Origin: Geosiphon pyriformis
Taxonomy: Eukaryota > Glomeromycota > Glomeromycetes > Archaeosporales > Geosiphonaceae
Direction of reading: 5' to 3'
Length of the DNA stretch: 64,000 nt
NCBI GenBank assembly: GCA_016748015.1
Contig: JAAOMT010000436.1
Coordinates: 1,300,847-1,364,846 of the forward strand
The translations under genes were made by a program, and so were the position numbers. The notes under the pieces were generated by a model that was not told the DNA's origin, ran no database searches, and saw only the letters and a program-made list of their open reading frames with translations. Positions 1 through 10,337 of the stretch are shown piece by piece (position 1 is the first letter of the stretch; each line of letters starts with the position of its first letter).

Positions 1-896
1 TTATCATTTCGATTATCACTTATTATTTAATCAAATTATCAAATATCATTACTCAATCAATAATCCGATTTGTACTCTAGAAATTAAGATGATCAAATTA
101 CACAATACTCTGAACCATTTAACATAGTCAAAATTCGCCGAAATTAATGAAAATTGGCCGAAATAATCAAATAGTTCAGTGAAATAACTTGTAGTTTGCC
201 GAAATGTATCTTTAGTTCACCCAAATTGTAGCAAAAAGAAAAGTGCAAGTTCAAAGACTAGTACTACAACAAATTGTATAAAAGAAGAGCTTCTCTCTTC
301 AAAAAAATGTATCTTCTCATAGTATTTTATCATAGTACTTTACTTTAGATATCTTAATTGAAACAAATCACCTTTTACACATTCAAATAAAAATTAAACA
401 TTCGAAAACCAAATTCTTAAATTATTACACTTGAAATTTCTCTAACACAACTAATGTTTTGAAATTAATTAGCTACCAATTTCAATAATCTGTTAGTGAC
501 TCCAGGCCTGAATAGAAAACGTTTTCCTTGATAAAATTCTATTTTTCTTTACATTTCTTTTATTTTTCTTTTGTTTTCTTATTACAATCATTAGAATAGC
601 CTACAGACAAAATTCCTGTAAAAGAGTTGACTTTTACAGCAAAGTAACTACACATTTTTAGTGAGCTTCCAGATAAGCAATTCCTGGAAAAGAGTTGACG
701 TTTACTACAACATAATTACATAAAGTAACTGGCAAGGAATTGGTCATTCCACTTATAAGCCCAGCAGTTCAAATTATAGGAGATAATTTGAAGATAAATT
801 CAGTTATTGGAGGTTCAACTATCTCTAGAAACGTGAATTAGCAGCAAATCAACATTAACAACATTCAAAAAAAGAGACCAAAAACCTCCGGTAACA
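1..896 (+). repeat. LTR of the element-A family, cut by the window edge
   Basis: This stretch aligns throughout with the two LTRs of element A (17928-18906 and 26791-27769). It shares the array of CCGAAAT-containing units (about 126-240), the TATAAAAG box, the segment around GACTCCAGGCCTGAATAG, and the 3' end CTCCGGTAACA. LTR sequence stops at GTAACA (896), and the next base resumes LINE reverse-transcriptase sequence. It is therefore a solo LTR or the 3' LTR of an element inserted in LINE copy I. The left end and its target duplication lie outside the window, so the two cases cannot be separated. Confidence 0.88.
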
Positions 897-3097
897 ACAT
901 CTTGATTAATAATGATAAGACAGTGGCTATTCTTATCAATCAAAATGTTAAAACTGCTTTACTATTGATCAATGATTTGCCAATTTCAATTACTAAAAGA
1001 GAGGAATTACACTATTATTTGGGTATATTTTTATCAATTAAAAGTATTTTTAAATCCAGTTTGGTTTAAGTTTATATAAATGTCTGATTTTTTTCTAATG
1101 TGGTGTTAAAAAAGGCTATTACAGATAAACAATTTTTTTACTTGGTTTCAGCTGTTTTACAGCCCATAGTTAGCTTTCAAATACAGTTTAGTTTTATTTC
1201 TTCAGGTGTGTATTATAAATGAAATGTAATGATTAGAAAGAGTCTTAAAACCAAGGCTGGTTTGTTATATGACTTTCCCAATAAGATTTTACATCATCCA
1301 TCTTTGTATAATTTGAAACTTTTTGAATAAGTACAGTCTGAAGAAAAGCTGGTTTTACTGATTTTATTCTTCAATGGCTATGGCATTCTTGGTGTTTATT
1401 TGATCATAGATTTTTGAATTTACAAGTTTTGAGATGGTCTTTTTTAAATCCTTTAAAATTTCCTGTTAAGTTGCATATTAGTTTTGTAAACAATTTTTTG
1501 GTTGGAGTAGTAAAAATATTTTTGGAGAATAAGTTATTGTTGACAAACAACCTGTCTAATGCTTTTTATGGATTTAATAAATTTCTAATGTCTGGTATTT
1601 TGAATTAGTTTTTGTATTACAAATCTGTTTTTTCATTAAAGTGATTTGACATTGCATTTGGAGACAGGCTTCTGGACAAGAAAAGAAAGGTGATAGACTG
1701 GAAGACATTTCAGCAGTAAAAAAAGTTGAATCTGAGGGACTCTGTATCTTACTGGTTTATGTTGACATCTGAGTTTATATACAATTCTGTTTCTTTGAAA
1801 GTCGAAACTGCTGCTGCTGCTCATGAAAAGAATGTGCTGAATGTTTTGGAATCTGAAAAGTTTTTTGATGTTTGTAATAGTTTGCTAAGAGTGTGGTCTG
1901 ATTGCATTGAGATCTATACAGATAGATCATTAAAAGGTGCTGGTTTCAGTAAAGTGGCTGGTGAAACAGCTGCTTACTTTTTAGCTGCAAACATAAGTAT
2001 TAAGATTAGGGTGGCCAGACTTCTGTCTTCTACTTTAACTGAATTACAAGCTGTTGCTTTGGCTTTAGAGTGTGTTCCATCTTTATGTTCTATGGTTCTG
2101 TACTTGGACAGCCAATCTGTGATTGATATATGTATATTTAAGACTTCTTTTACTGTGCTCAACTTCTATAATTGATGTTAGATTAAGAGATTATAGATAG
2201 TCAATCTTCTTAAGAATAAAGATATTTCAATTAAATGGGTAAAGATTAAGAGACATTTTGGCATACTGAGCAATATAAGGGCTAATACATTAACCAATAA
2301 AACCACTTTTTTATTTTTTTCTTTGCTGGTTAGAATTTGGGAGAGATTTTTGGTTGCTAAAAAAACTGCTGTATCTGGCAATACTTATTATTTTGTTTAT
2401 AATCTGTACCAATTAATTTGCTGTGCCTATTGGGAGACTGGTTCTGGTTTTAATATAGTTTTAGATGTTTTGATTAAAGAGATAGATTAGAAGACTATAA
2501 CAAAGATTTGGCATCCTAATTCACATATGCTTTTTGAATTTACTAATAAGAAGTCAGCCAATTTGCACACATATTTAATAAAGGCTGTTTATAGACAGCT
2601 GCCAGTTATAGTTAGGAAGAGATTGTATAACAAAAATTATCTTGGAGTATTGTGCTTAATATGTGACAAGATGAAATTGTCTGACTATATTTTTATTTGT
2701 TTTAATGACTCTGGTTTCTATGAAGACATTTTAATTAAAGCTGCTAAAAAAAAGACATTGTTGTCTGGTCTTTTATGTCTATCTATTTCCACTGTTCTGT
2801 GCTCACTTTTGATGTGTTTTTTAGATGTGAATCTATACACAGCTATTTGCAAAGATTTTGTATTAAGGAATTGGTATACTAAGACAGTTTTGGTTTTTAA
2901 GAGAAAAAAAAAAGTGGCTTTGGCTCTTGTAGAATACATTAGATTTGTGATGAAGTTACATTGCACTAAAATGTGAATTATTAAAGCCAAATACAAGATA
3001 GATATAGAGAAAGCTGGCTTGATCAGAGATAATGATGTGGTTTTAGACTTGTCTTACTGTATAATATCTATGTTGTTAGTTGGAGTAGTTTATATGC
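897..3097 (+). pseudogene. LINE copy I, decayed 3' part of ORF2 (RT thumb, RNase H, C-terminal zinc finger)
   Basis: Conceptual translation, broken by many stops, follows the same order as LINE copy II at 41630-43920. An RT fragment comes first (YYLGIFLS near 1015-1035). Next is a type I RNase H domain at about 1903-2330, with YTDRSLKG (first Asp), LTELQAVAL (Glu) and LDSQS (Asp). A C-terminal region follows with the remnant CLICDKMKLSDYIFIC (about 2660-2700), matching a CCHC-like finger. The fourth RNase H acidic position reads IRANTL where copy II has a conserved Asp, which fits a GAT-to-AAT change. The 5' part was cut by the LTR ending at 896 and the 3' end by element C at 3098; the remainder resumes at 13242. 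The family looks like a Tad/I-type fungal LINE (APE, RT, RNase H). Confidence 0.82.
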
Positions 3098-3165
3098 TGT
3101 TACTCATAAAAATATAGGAAATATATTAGCATAATTATTAGCCAATCAAAAGTAAGCGTAGTAAA

Positions 3166-3335
3166 TGTGGAATTCTAGGATTCTTTTCAGGAATTGCAGA
3201 ATTCCAGGAATTTCAGGATTCCCTGATGAGAAATTGCAGGATTCCAGAATTCCAGGATTTCTTTCAAAGGAATCGCAGAATTCCAAGAATTCCAGGATTC
3301 CTGTTGTGAAGAATCGAGGAATTGAGGAATCCCAA
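3166..3335. repeat. U3 array of palindromic GGAATTCC / CAGGATTCC units (element C)
   Basis: Degenerate units of roughly 12-25 nt built from GAATTCCAGGATT and AGGAATTGCAGG repeat across this stretch. Because the units are near-palindromic, spurious overlapping ORFs appear on both strands. The array recurs at about 12432-12575 (3' LTR) and 59010-59150 (solo LTR, inverted) and stops just upstream of the TATA-like box. A regulatory role is inference. Confidence 0.75.
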
Positions 3336-3340
3336 TTATG

Positions 3341-3350
3341 TATATATAGC
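3341..3350 (+). promoter_or_regulatory. Putative LTR TATA box (element C)
   Basis: TATATATAGC lies directly downstream of the U3 array. It is conserved in the 3' LTR (about 12582-12592) and, as TATATATAC, in the LTRs of element B and the solo LTR. Its position between the U3 repeats and the T-rich downstream part suits a Pol II core promoter; the start site cannot be mapped from sequence. Confidence 0.5.
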
Positions 3351-3452
3351 AGTAGTGTTAGAAACAGAAAAGGGAGAATCAATACCACAGAATTCTTAGC
3401 CAAGAAACCAATCATCAAATAAATAATTATTTAATATCTCAATCTACTCTCC

Positions 3453-3475
3453 ACTATCAACACTTCATGTTGATA
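3453..3475 (+). other. Conserved LTR stem-loop
   Basis: A perfect 9-bp inverted repeat (CTATCAACA / TGTTGATAG, loop CTTCA) lies downstream of the TATA box, in the likely transcribed part. The same structure is at 12696-12718 (3' LTR), 58740-58762 (solo LTR, perfect) and 31584-31606 (element B). In B's element-sense RNA the changed pairs become G-U wobbles, so the stem can still form. Confidence 0.6.
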
Positions 3476-3980
3476 GTAATTGATACTTAACCACACTGGA
3501 ACAATAGCTCTTGATCACAGCTATTGACGAGATACTAACGTACCAAATTGCCTTGGCTTATTTTCTTTATTTTTTTTAATTTTATTTTCTTTTCTTTCTT
3601 TGATTTTGTTGTTGTATACTAATTGAGTAAAAAGTTTAAGCACTGAGTTATTGACGTCAAAGATAACCTGGTAAAAGACCCAAAAATAAGGGTAGAATTA
3701 TATATATATTAACAGATAGCTTACCAGAAGGGCACAACTGCCAGAATAAATCCAGCTGCCAAGCTAAGAAAGAAATTGGGCATAATTGCAACTCCAGGAA
3801 AACTACTACCATCACTATTGAATCTCTGTCTATTATACAAAGAACTCCACAACAAAACCTTTAGATCACCCAAAACCTTCAGATACCATACCTTGCACAC
3901 ATCATCCACGAAAGTAGCTTTTGAGCACCAAGTTACAGATTTGTTATTCAATACACCACTCAAAATAATTACCTGTAACA

Positions 3981-3998
3981 TTTAGTGCTCCCTGTGAG
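3981..3998 (+). other. Primer-binding site of element C
   Basis: TTTAGTGCTCCCTGTGAG directly follows the 5' LTR. Elements A and B have TTTGGTGCTCTCCC and TTTGGTGCTTTCTGTG in the same place, so TGGTGCTC... is the likely ancestral primer-binding site. TGG would pair with a tRNA CCA end; C has G-to-A at the second G. The tRNA implied would have a 3' acceptor strand like GGGAGC or GGAGAGC before ACCA. I cannot name it. Confidence 0.6.
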
Positions 3999-4042
3999 GT
4001 ATAATCCTATAGAAAACCAGCACCGACAACACCAAATCAAAA

Positions 4043-6190
4043 GTGGCAGAATCAGAAATTATAGGAGCAAACCATTTAGGATTCGCAAAATCTTTATTTC
4101 AATACTATTGTCAATACTTAAGATTAAATCACAATCATATATCCACCGAATCAGCCTTCAATTTCTATGTCAACAAAAAAATTTTCTCTTTATTAGGAAC
4201 ACCAGTGAATACTGAATCAGCAAGAGAAACTTTTTATAAAGAATTAATTTAAAACACCAACCTACTAACAAACCATAATTTTGCATCCATTATCATTAAG
4301 ATCAACAAAGAAATTGAACACCACACTCAACAAAGATATCCAATTACATACACTAGTAAAGGCAAGAGAAAATTACAAACACTAGCAGTAACACCCCAAA
4401 AAATACAGCCACCTGCTTGGAAAAAAAACAGAGTTGAATCCCCAAGCAACCCATTATATCACTATACACCTGGAAGCACCATCAACATATCATCAACTGA
4501 TGCGTTTTCATCAACTGCGACATCAGCATTTGGATGATTCCCATTCCAAAGTAGACAAAGGAAAACAGAATTGTTAGGACCATACGGCGAATACTTTGAG
4601 GGATTTAATTCACGATCATCAACCCCATCAGGACTTTAATTACCACTGCCTCCACCAGATTTTGGAATCTCTGATCCATGAGAAGCAGCAGAATCAGAAA
4701 AGGAAGAAGAAAAATCAGAGGATTAAGAATTCACTTACCTACACCCAATCTCTGAAAACCCAAAAGTTGAAACTCCGAACATTCAAACTCAGCAACAGTT
4801 AGAAAATCCGGAAATTGAAACTCTGAATATTTGAACACCGCCTAATCAAAGAAATCAAAACCCCGAATTAATTAATCAGCAAAACTTACCTCCAGTAATC
4901 GTTATCGATCAACTGCTGATTAATCTCATAGCCGAACCCATACAGCAGCCACTTCAGCTATCACTCCAACAGCCAGGACAACAACAACTGTTTCAACAGC
5001 CACCACAACCACCTAACTTAGACCCAATGGCCTACGCACCAATCACAAAACTTGACAACTTTACGGGCAAAGAGGATGATGCTTAAATATGGCTGAATGA
5101 TGTAGAAAAGGCCATCGCAGCCAACGGATGGAATGATGCTCGAGCAATGCAAGCCATTCCCTACTTTCTCAAGGATACTGCTGATTCATGATACCAGAGC
5201 TTGATTAATAAACCACAAGATTTTAATGCCTTCAAAGCAGAATTCCTAAGATACTTCAGCAACAATAACAGCATCAACTGTCTAGTCAATGCATTCACCA
5301 CCATGAAACAAGGGGAAACTGAAGCAGTTACCACTTATCTGGGACACTTCCATCAAAACCTACATCAAATTCAAGCAATTGACACCAACTATTTCACAGC
5401 ACCACAGATACTCAATCAGTTTATTTGTGGCCTGCACAGCAGCATCTTGCAACATGTACGTCCATTGCATCCAGGCACCCTTCAAGATACAGTCACACAT
5501 GCCAGAGATTTTGAATCCACTGAGTCAGAGGCTAACCATGCCCAAGCCGTTAATCTAGTAATGAACAGATCATCTGAATTGGATTCCAAATTGAAGAAGT
5601 TCAGTGAATCAATCAATAAGAGATTGGAAGGATACTTAGCTGACAATCATGCCATTTATCAGCCTCCACAATGACACAATAATCAAGGAAACTCTAATCG
5701 TACACAAAATCAACCATGTCCATCTCCATCAACCAATCAACAGTGGCAACAAGAAACGCATATCTGCCACTATTATGGTAAACAAGGACATATCCAAATT
5801 GACTGTCGCCAGCGTTTAAATAACCAACAATTGGAAAATCAATATCAAAACCCCAATCGCCGGTTCCAAACTCCGAATCAGTACCCAAATCAAAACTCAC
5901 CCGCTTACCTACCAGTGACGCAGTCATCAGTCTATCAGTCTTCAGTATATCAACCTCCAATTTATTAGCCACAGCCACAAGTAATATATCAACTACAGCC
6001 ACAAATAATTTATCAACTCCAACAGATCCAAACACCACCCCAAAACTTACCACCCAATGGAACCCAAAGACTGAGAATGACTCAACAGAGCTGGAGATTG
6101 GCAATAGTAGTTCATCAACTGATCTCCAGTTCTTTACAGCAACCATCTGGATTGCGCCAGCAGAATTCAAGTACCAGTCAACCCCAGAAC
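4043..6190 (+). pseudogene. Gag of element C (capsid and zinc-knuckle nucleocapsid), broken
   Basis: The reading frame starts around the conserved AAAGTGGCA (GTG at 4043; no ATG in frame between the upstream TAG and this point). It runs through a Gln/Pro-rich linker (about 4900-5030) into a Ty3-like capsid (about 5040-5560). Recognisable segments are WNDARAMQAIPYFLKDTA, FNAFKAEFLRYF and QILNQFICGL. A nucleocapsid knuckle follows at 5765-5806, CHYYGKQGHIQIDC, in which the second Cys is Tyr (TGT to TAT). Stops include TAA, TGA and TAG at positions that read Gln or Trp in sister copies. It would package element RNA in cytoplasmic particles. Confidence 0.82.
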
Positions 6191-6329
6191 CCGAATTCCC
6201 AGAACTATTTAAGTCTCTTAGTTATCCCAGAAGATGCTTCAACCAATAACCTGGCATTTACCCAAAAACAACCACTCACCAGTAATATCTCACCTGCTAC
6301 CATTACTGAAGACAAGTCATAGGCCGCTA

Positions 6330-6907
6330 TCTTCCCATTTGAATTTGAGGAAACAGCTACAATACTATTATTTAGTGGAGCCACTCTTGAAGCCAAACCA
6401 ATCACCGCGATGTACACTGACGCCAAAGTCGAAGGACAATTCATTAAATTGATCCTGGACAGTGGTTCCGCAGGCAGCATAATCACAAGACAACTCATGG
6501 ACCAATTAGGTTGCCAAGTTGATTGAGCTGCCAACGCCAGAATCATCACAGCTGATGGAGCAACCAAAACTCCAATTGGCAAAATTGACAACTTTCCATT
6601 TAAAGTCAATGGCATTGTGACTCTCATTAAAGTTCTAGTGATAGAAGCCACTCAATGCCAAGCTCTTGTTGGTAATGACTGGCTATCTAAAGTCAACACG
6701 ATGTTAGACTGGAACACCCAAAAACTCCAGCTAACATATCAAAACCAACACATACGTGTTCCGGCCACGTGTGGCCACTTTAAAACTCCTCCAAGAGAGA
6801 AACTATTGATCGAACTGGAGGAGAAGAAAGAAAAACCTATCTGGGAAGCCTATCAAGTGTCATGGGCAGACAAAGAGCACAACAAACTACTGTCAATACT
6901 CTTTTGA
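6330..6907 (+). pseudogene. Aspartic protease of element C
   Basis: In the same frame as Gag, a retropepsin-type protease contains LILDSGSAGSIIT with the catalytic Asp codon at 6458-6460 and an intact DSG triad. A second conserved block reads ALVGNDWLSKVNTMLDW (about 6660-6712), the gypsy hallmark NDWL. A stop interrupts the middle (QVD then TGA, probably from Trp). It would cleave the Gag-Pol polyprotein. A conserved HIRVPATCGHF block follows and leads into an acidic Lys/Glu linker. Confidence 0.82.
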
Positions 6908-8010
6908 AACAACAGCAACAAGGAAAAAGGGAAACAAAAGGAAAAACTTACCTGGGAAACTGATGACCTGACATGGACCGACAACGATGAGAGCAAACCA
7001 ACTTCAAGCTGGAACTGGGAAGAGGACAAAGAAAATAAAGGAAAAGGGAAAGAAGAAGAGACCACCCAAACCACTACTGCTTATAACACCTATACTATAC
7101 CACAACGATCTATCTATTGTTGACCTAAGCTTATATGCATCGATTGTGGTAAGAAATTGTCGTCAATAGGCGCATGCTGTGGGGATGATGAGGAATATTC
7201 AACGGCAACTAGGTTCTATTGCCACCCATGTGTCCTTAAACACTTTGGAAAACCAAAACGAGTAGGGAAATGGGACAATCAGCCATGCTTAGCTTGTAGA
7301 GAGACTCTTTTGGACAAAGGAATGTGGCATGACATTCCTGGACATGGAAGAACGTGCGATGTAGAATGTCAATACATGATTCTGATCAGCGACTGGATTA
7401 AAAAGGGGACACCAATCGAAGCCACTTGGCAAAGAGCAGTGTGACGATTAGACAGTTGTCCACATGACGATGACAAAATTTGGAGAATGGCAACTGCCAA
7501 AATTGAAGGCGCGTCATCAGAAGAAATCCAGACAATTAAAAACAACCCACCAAAACCTATCGAGCTTGACTGGAATGCAGAGCCAGTTATAAATTTTCTA
7601 GAACCAGAAGAGTTCCATGAACACTACCAAAACTTGGCACCCACTAGAGAAGAGCAAGAACAATGGCTAGCACAGTTAAATACAAAACTGTGTTGCCATT
7701 GTTTAATTCTCAGTGACTTTGAATATTGTGCCGATTGTGACCTCATTTACAATCCACCACCACACATAATCTACTCGATCCCTGAAGAAGAAGAACCAAT
7801 CAGCAGCTGTGCATCAAAATTAGAATCGCCAATCAATCACCATCCAGACTCTGACAATGACAACGAAAACACTGGTTCCAGCTCCGTTCAAAATGGCAAT
7901 AACGACAAAAATGATTCAGACTCAGATTCGAAACCTGATTTAAACTATGAACAATACATTGCACTACCAGATCTCTCCAAGGAACAAGAGTTGAAATGAT
8001 ATAGTGACAA
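6908..8010 (+). pseudogene. Cysteine-rich zinc-binding modules between protease and dUTPase (element C)
   Basis: A charged linker is followed by two cysteine-rich modules. Module 1 (about 7135-7443) has CIDCGKK, ACCG, FYCHPCVLKHFGK, CLAC and CDVECQYMILISDW, enough Cys/His for two zinc sites. It ends with the helix-like tail IKKGTPIEATW. Module 2 (about 7690-7740) is a compact ribbon, CCHCLILSDFEYCADCDLIYNPP, with paired CxxC motifs, followed by an acidic Ser/Asp/Asn-rich tail. Elements A and B carry both modules in the same place, so they are conserved parts of Pol. I do not recognise a named family; nucleic-acid or protein binding is the reasonable guess. Confidence 0.65.
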
Positions 8011-8023
8011 TAGGGAAGATATT

Positions 8024-8500
8024 ATGCCAGAACGTATACATGATATGGATGCAGAGTTTGATCTGAGATATCCAGGAAAAGATGCCATCAAATTGGAACC
8101 ACATTTATGCACCTGCATTGATCTGAAAATAGCACTAGAGATTCCAGCAACAACAATAGTTCAATTAGCATCTAGGAGTAGTTTAGCGAAAAGGGGGATC
8201 AATATAAGAGGAAAAATAATTGACATGGGATATGTAAGAAATATTATTGCTATGCTACAAAATGACTCAGAAAAGGCCTATATAATAGAGCCCAACAAAA
8301 AAATAGCACAGGCAATATTCCTGCCTCTGATTAGAGTAGCTCAGTTAGTGTCAGTGGGAAAGAGGAAAGAATTAGGAATAACAGTGAGAGGAATACAAGA
8401 ATTTGGATCAACGGGTAGAATAGATGTACCAGTTAATATGGCAAAGGAAGAAATTGTTGGCCAAGGAGAAATTATCTTAACTGGTCAAGCTATTTCCATT
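8024..8500 (+). pseudogene. dUTPase domain embedded in Pol (element C)
   Basis: All five motifs of trimeric dUTP pyrophosphatases appear in order. Motif 1 is AEFDLRYPGKDAIKL, motif 2 is ASRSSLAKRGI, motif 3 is GKIIDMGYVRNI (catalytic Asp and stacking Tyr both present), motif 4 is KIAQAIFLPL, and motif 5 is RGIQEFGSTGR with the uracil-capping Phe. The domain is about 130 residues, the normal family size. The enzyme converts dUTP to dUMP and diphosphate and would limit uracil in element cDNA. It is in frame with Gag upstream and RT downstream, with only a TGA near 7997 just before it. The domain itself looks intact in this copy. Confidence 0.9.
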
Positions 8501-10250
8501 CCACCATATAGCCAGTACATGTTAGCAATAGAAAGGAAGGAAAAGGAGCAAGAACAGATTTTTGAAGTGGAAGCAACTCTTTGTGAATTAGGAGAGATTG
8601 GGTTGATCAATCTCCACATACCAGTCAAAAGCTATAGCAGCATAAAAATTCCCATCTACAACAACACTGGCAATGTCATCAACATACCAGAAGGAACCAC
8701 CATCGGATATTTAATCACAGAAATAGAAAACCAACCACCAAACCCCATTCCAGACTTTTCACAACTTTGTGGATATATAGACATCACATCACAAACAATT
8801 TATAGACAAGACAAATGTTATTTGCTCCAACCAGAACAATTGGAACAAATGAACATGGGAAACTTAGATCCACTTCAATGTATGCAGCTCAAGATGTTAC
8901 TCAACAATTTCAACAACATCTTTGCCAGCAAAAATGAGTTTGGCCGAACTGACATCATCCAGCATCAGATCAAGACTAGAGATGCAATGCCAATCAAACA
9001 AAGAGCATACAGAGTGCCGCCAGCCAGCCATGAGATTATTTGTCAAGAGATAAACAGAATGCTTGACAATGGGCTAATTCAACCATCAATGAGTCCATGG
9101 TCATTACCAGTGGTATTCGTCCATAAGAAAAATGGAAAAATTCGGTTTTGTGTAGACTACAGAAAACTCAATGGTGTAACTCATGGAGACAGTTATCCAA
9201 CCCCACAAATACAGGAATTATTCAATGCTTTTGGTGGGAACAAATGGTTCTCCACATTAGATTTGGACAGTAGTTACTGGCAAGTAGCCATGAATCCAGC
9301 TGACAAAGAGAAGACGGCATTTACTACTAGAGAAGGGAATTTCGAATTTGAAGTAATACCATTCGGCTTAACCAATGCCCCAGCAACTTTCCAATGGCTA
9401 ATGGAAATTGTTTATACTGGCTTATTGTGGAAATCAGTAGTTGTATACTTGGACAACACCAATGTATTCTCAAAAACATTTGATGATCATCTTCATTATC
9501 TTCAATAAGTGTTTGAAAGACTAAGAAGAGCAGAACTAAAATTAAATGTGACAAAGTGCTTCTTTGGCAAGACAGAACTCAAATTCTTGGGACACATAGT
9601 CAGCAAAGACGGCATTAAAACGGATCCAGAGAAAATAGAGATAGTAAAGAACTTTCCAGTGCTGACCAATATAACAGAACTGAAATCATTCTTGGGATTC
9701 GCCAGTTACTATTGTCATTTTATCAAGAACTTTTCCAAGATAGCACAGCCACTCAATCAACTGCAAAACAAAAATGCAAAATATGAATGGACAGAAAGTT
9801 AACAAAAAGCTTTTTGATATTCTGAGAAAAAAGCTCATCCAAGCTCCAGTACTGATCTATCCAGATTACAGCAAATCATTTATCATCATCACCGATGCAT
9901 CCGGCCAAGCATTGGGAGCAGTATTATCTCAGAGAGGACTGGACGGCAGAGAACATCCAGTAGCATATGCCAGCAGAGGTTTAACACCAGCCGAAAAGAA
10001 CTATGGAACACCGGAACAAGAACACTTAGCAATATACTGGGCCGTCATGAAATGGAAAAAATATTTGAGCCAGAAGTTTGAAGTATACACAGATCACAAG
10101 GGATTAATATCACTCCAAAAACAAGAATTTGGAGATGAAAGACAGTCAAGATGGAAAATGGCACTTGCACCATACAATTATACTATACATTACAAAAAAG
10201 AAAAAAACAATGGAAATGCTAACAGTTTATCGCGAATAAGACAAATCTAA
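8501..10250 (+). pseudogene. Reverse transcriptase and RNase H of element C
   Basis: A spacer (8501-8900) leads into a Ty3-type RT: QEINRMLDNGLIQPSMSPW, FCVDYRKLN, STLDLDSSYWQVAM, FGLTNAPATFQ, and VVYLDNTNVF at the active site (9446-9457). The second catalytic Asp is Asn (GAC to AAC); element B keeps YLDD here. The thumb segment KFLGHIVSKDGIKTDP and RNase H (TDASGQALGAVLSQ, AEKNYGTPEQEHLAIYWA, YTDHKGL) follow, with the RNase H acidic residues present. Stops lie at 9506 and about 9800, and an extra T in the run near 9812 shifts the frame. Confidence 0.9.
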
Positions 10251-10337
10251 GAACATTTCAACTCAAAAATATAATAAAACCAGAATAATACCAATGGAAA
10301 AATACAACAAAAGATGAACATACAAAAATATTAACAA

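Larger units (their letters stand above)
3098..3980 (+). repeat. 5' LTR of element C
   Basis: 883 bp, TGTTAC to GTAACA. The U3 part carries an array of short GGAATTCC/CAGGATTCC-like units (about 3166-3335), followed at once by TATATATAGC (3341-3350), a plausible TATA box. A perfect 9-bp stem-loop, CTATCAACA / TGTTGATAG with loop CTTCA, lies at 3453-3475. The 3' LTR at 12362-13237 aligns along its length with small indels in the array and scattered transitions. Confidence 0.92.

Noticed and set aside
3146-3422. Overlapping ORFs on both strands (also at 12409-12660)
   Set aside because: They translate the palindromic GGAATTCC array of the LTR; repetitive composition and presence on both strands show they are artefacts.
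5694-6651. Long minus-strand ORFs opposite Gag/protease of element C (also 19798-20596 and 37775-38504)
   Set aside because: They are antisense shadows of Gln/Pro-rich plus-strand coding sequence in the elements; no homologous domain.
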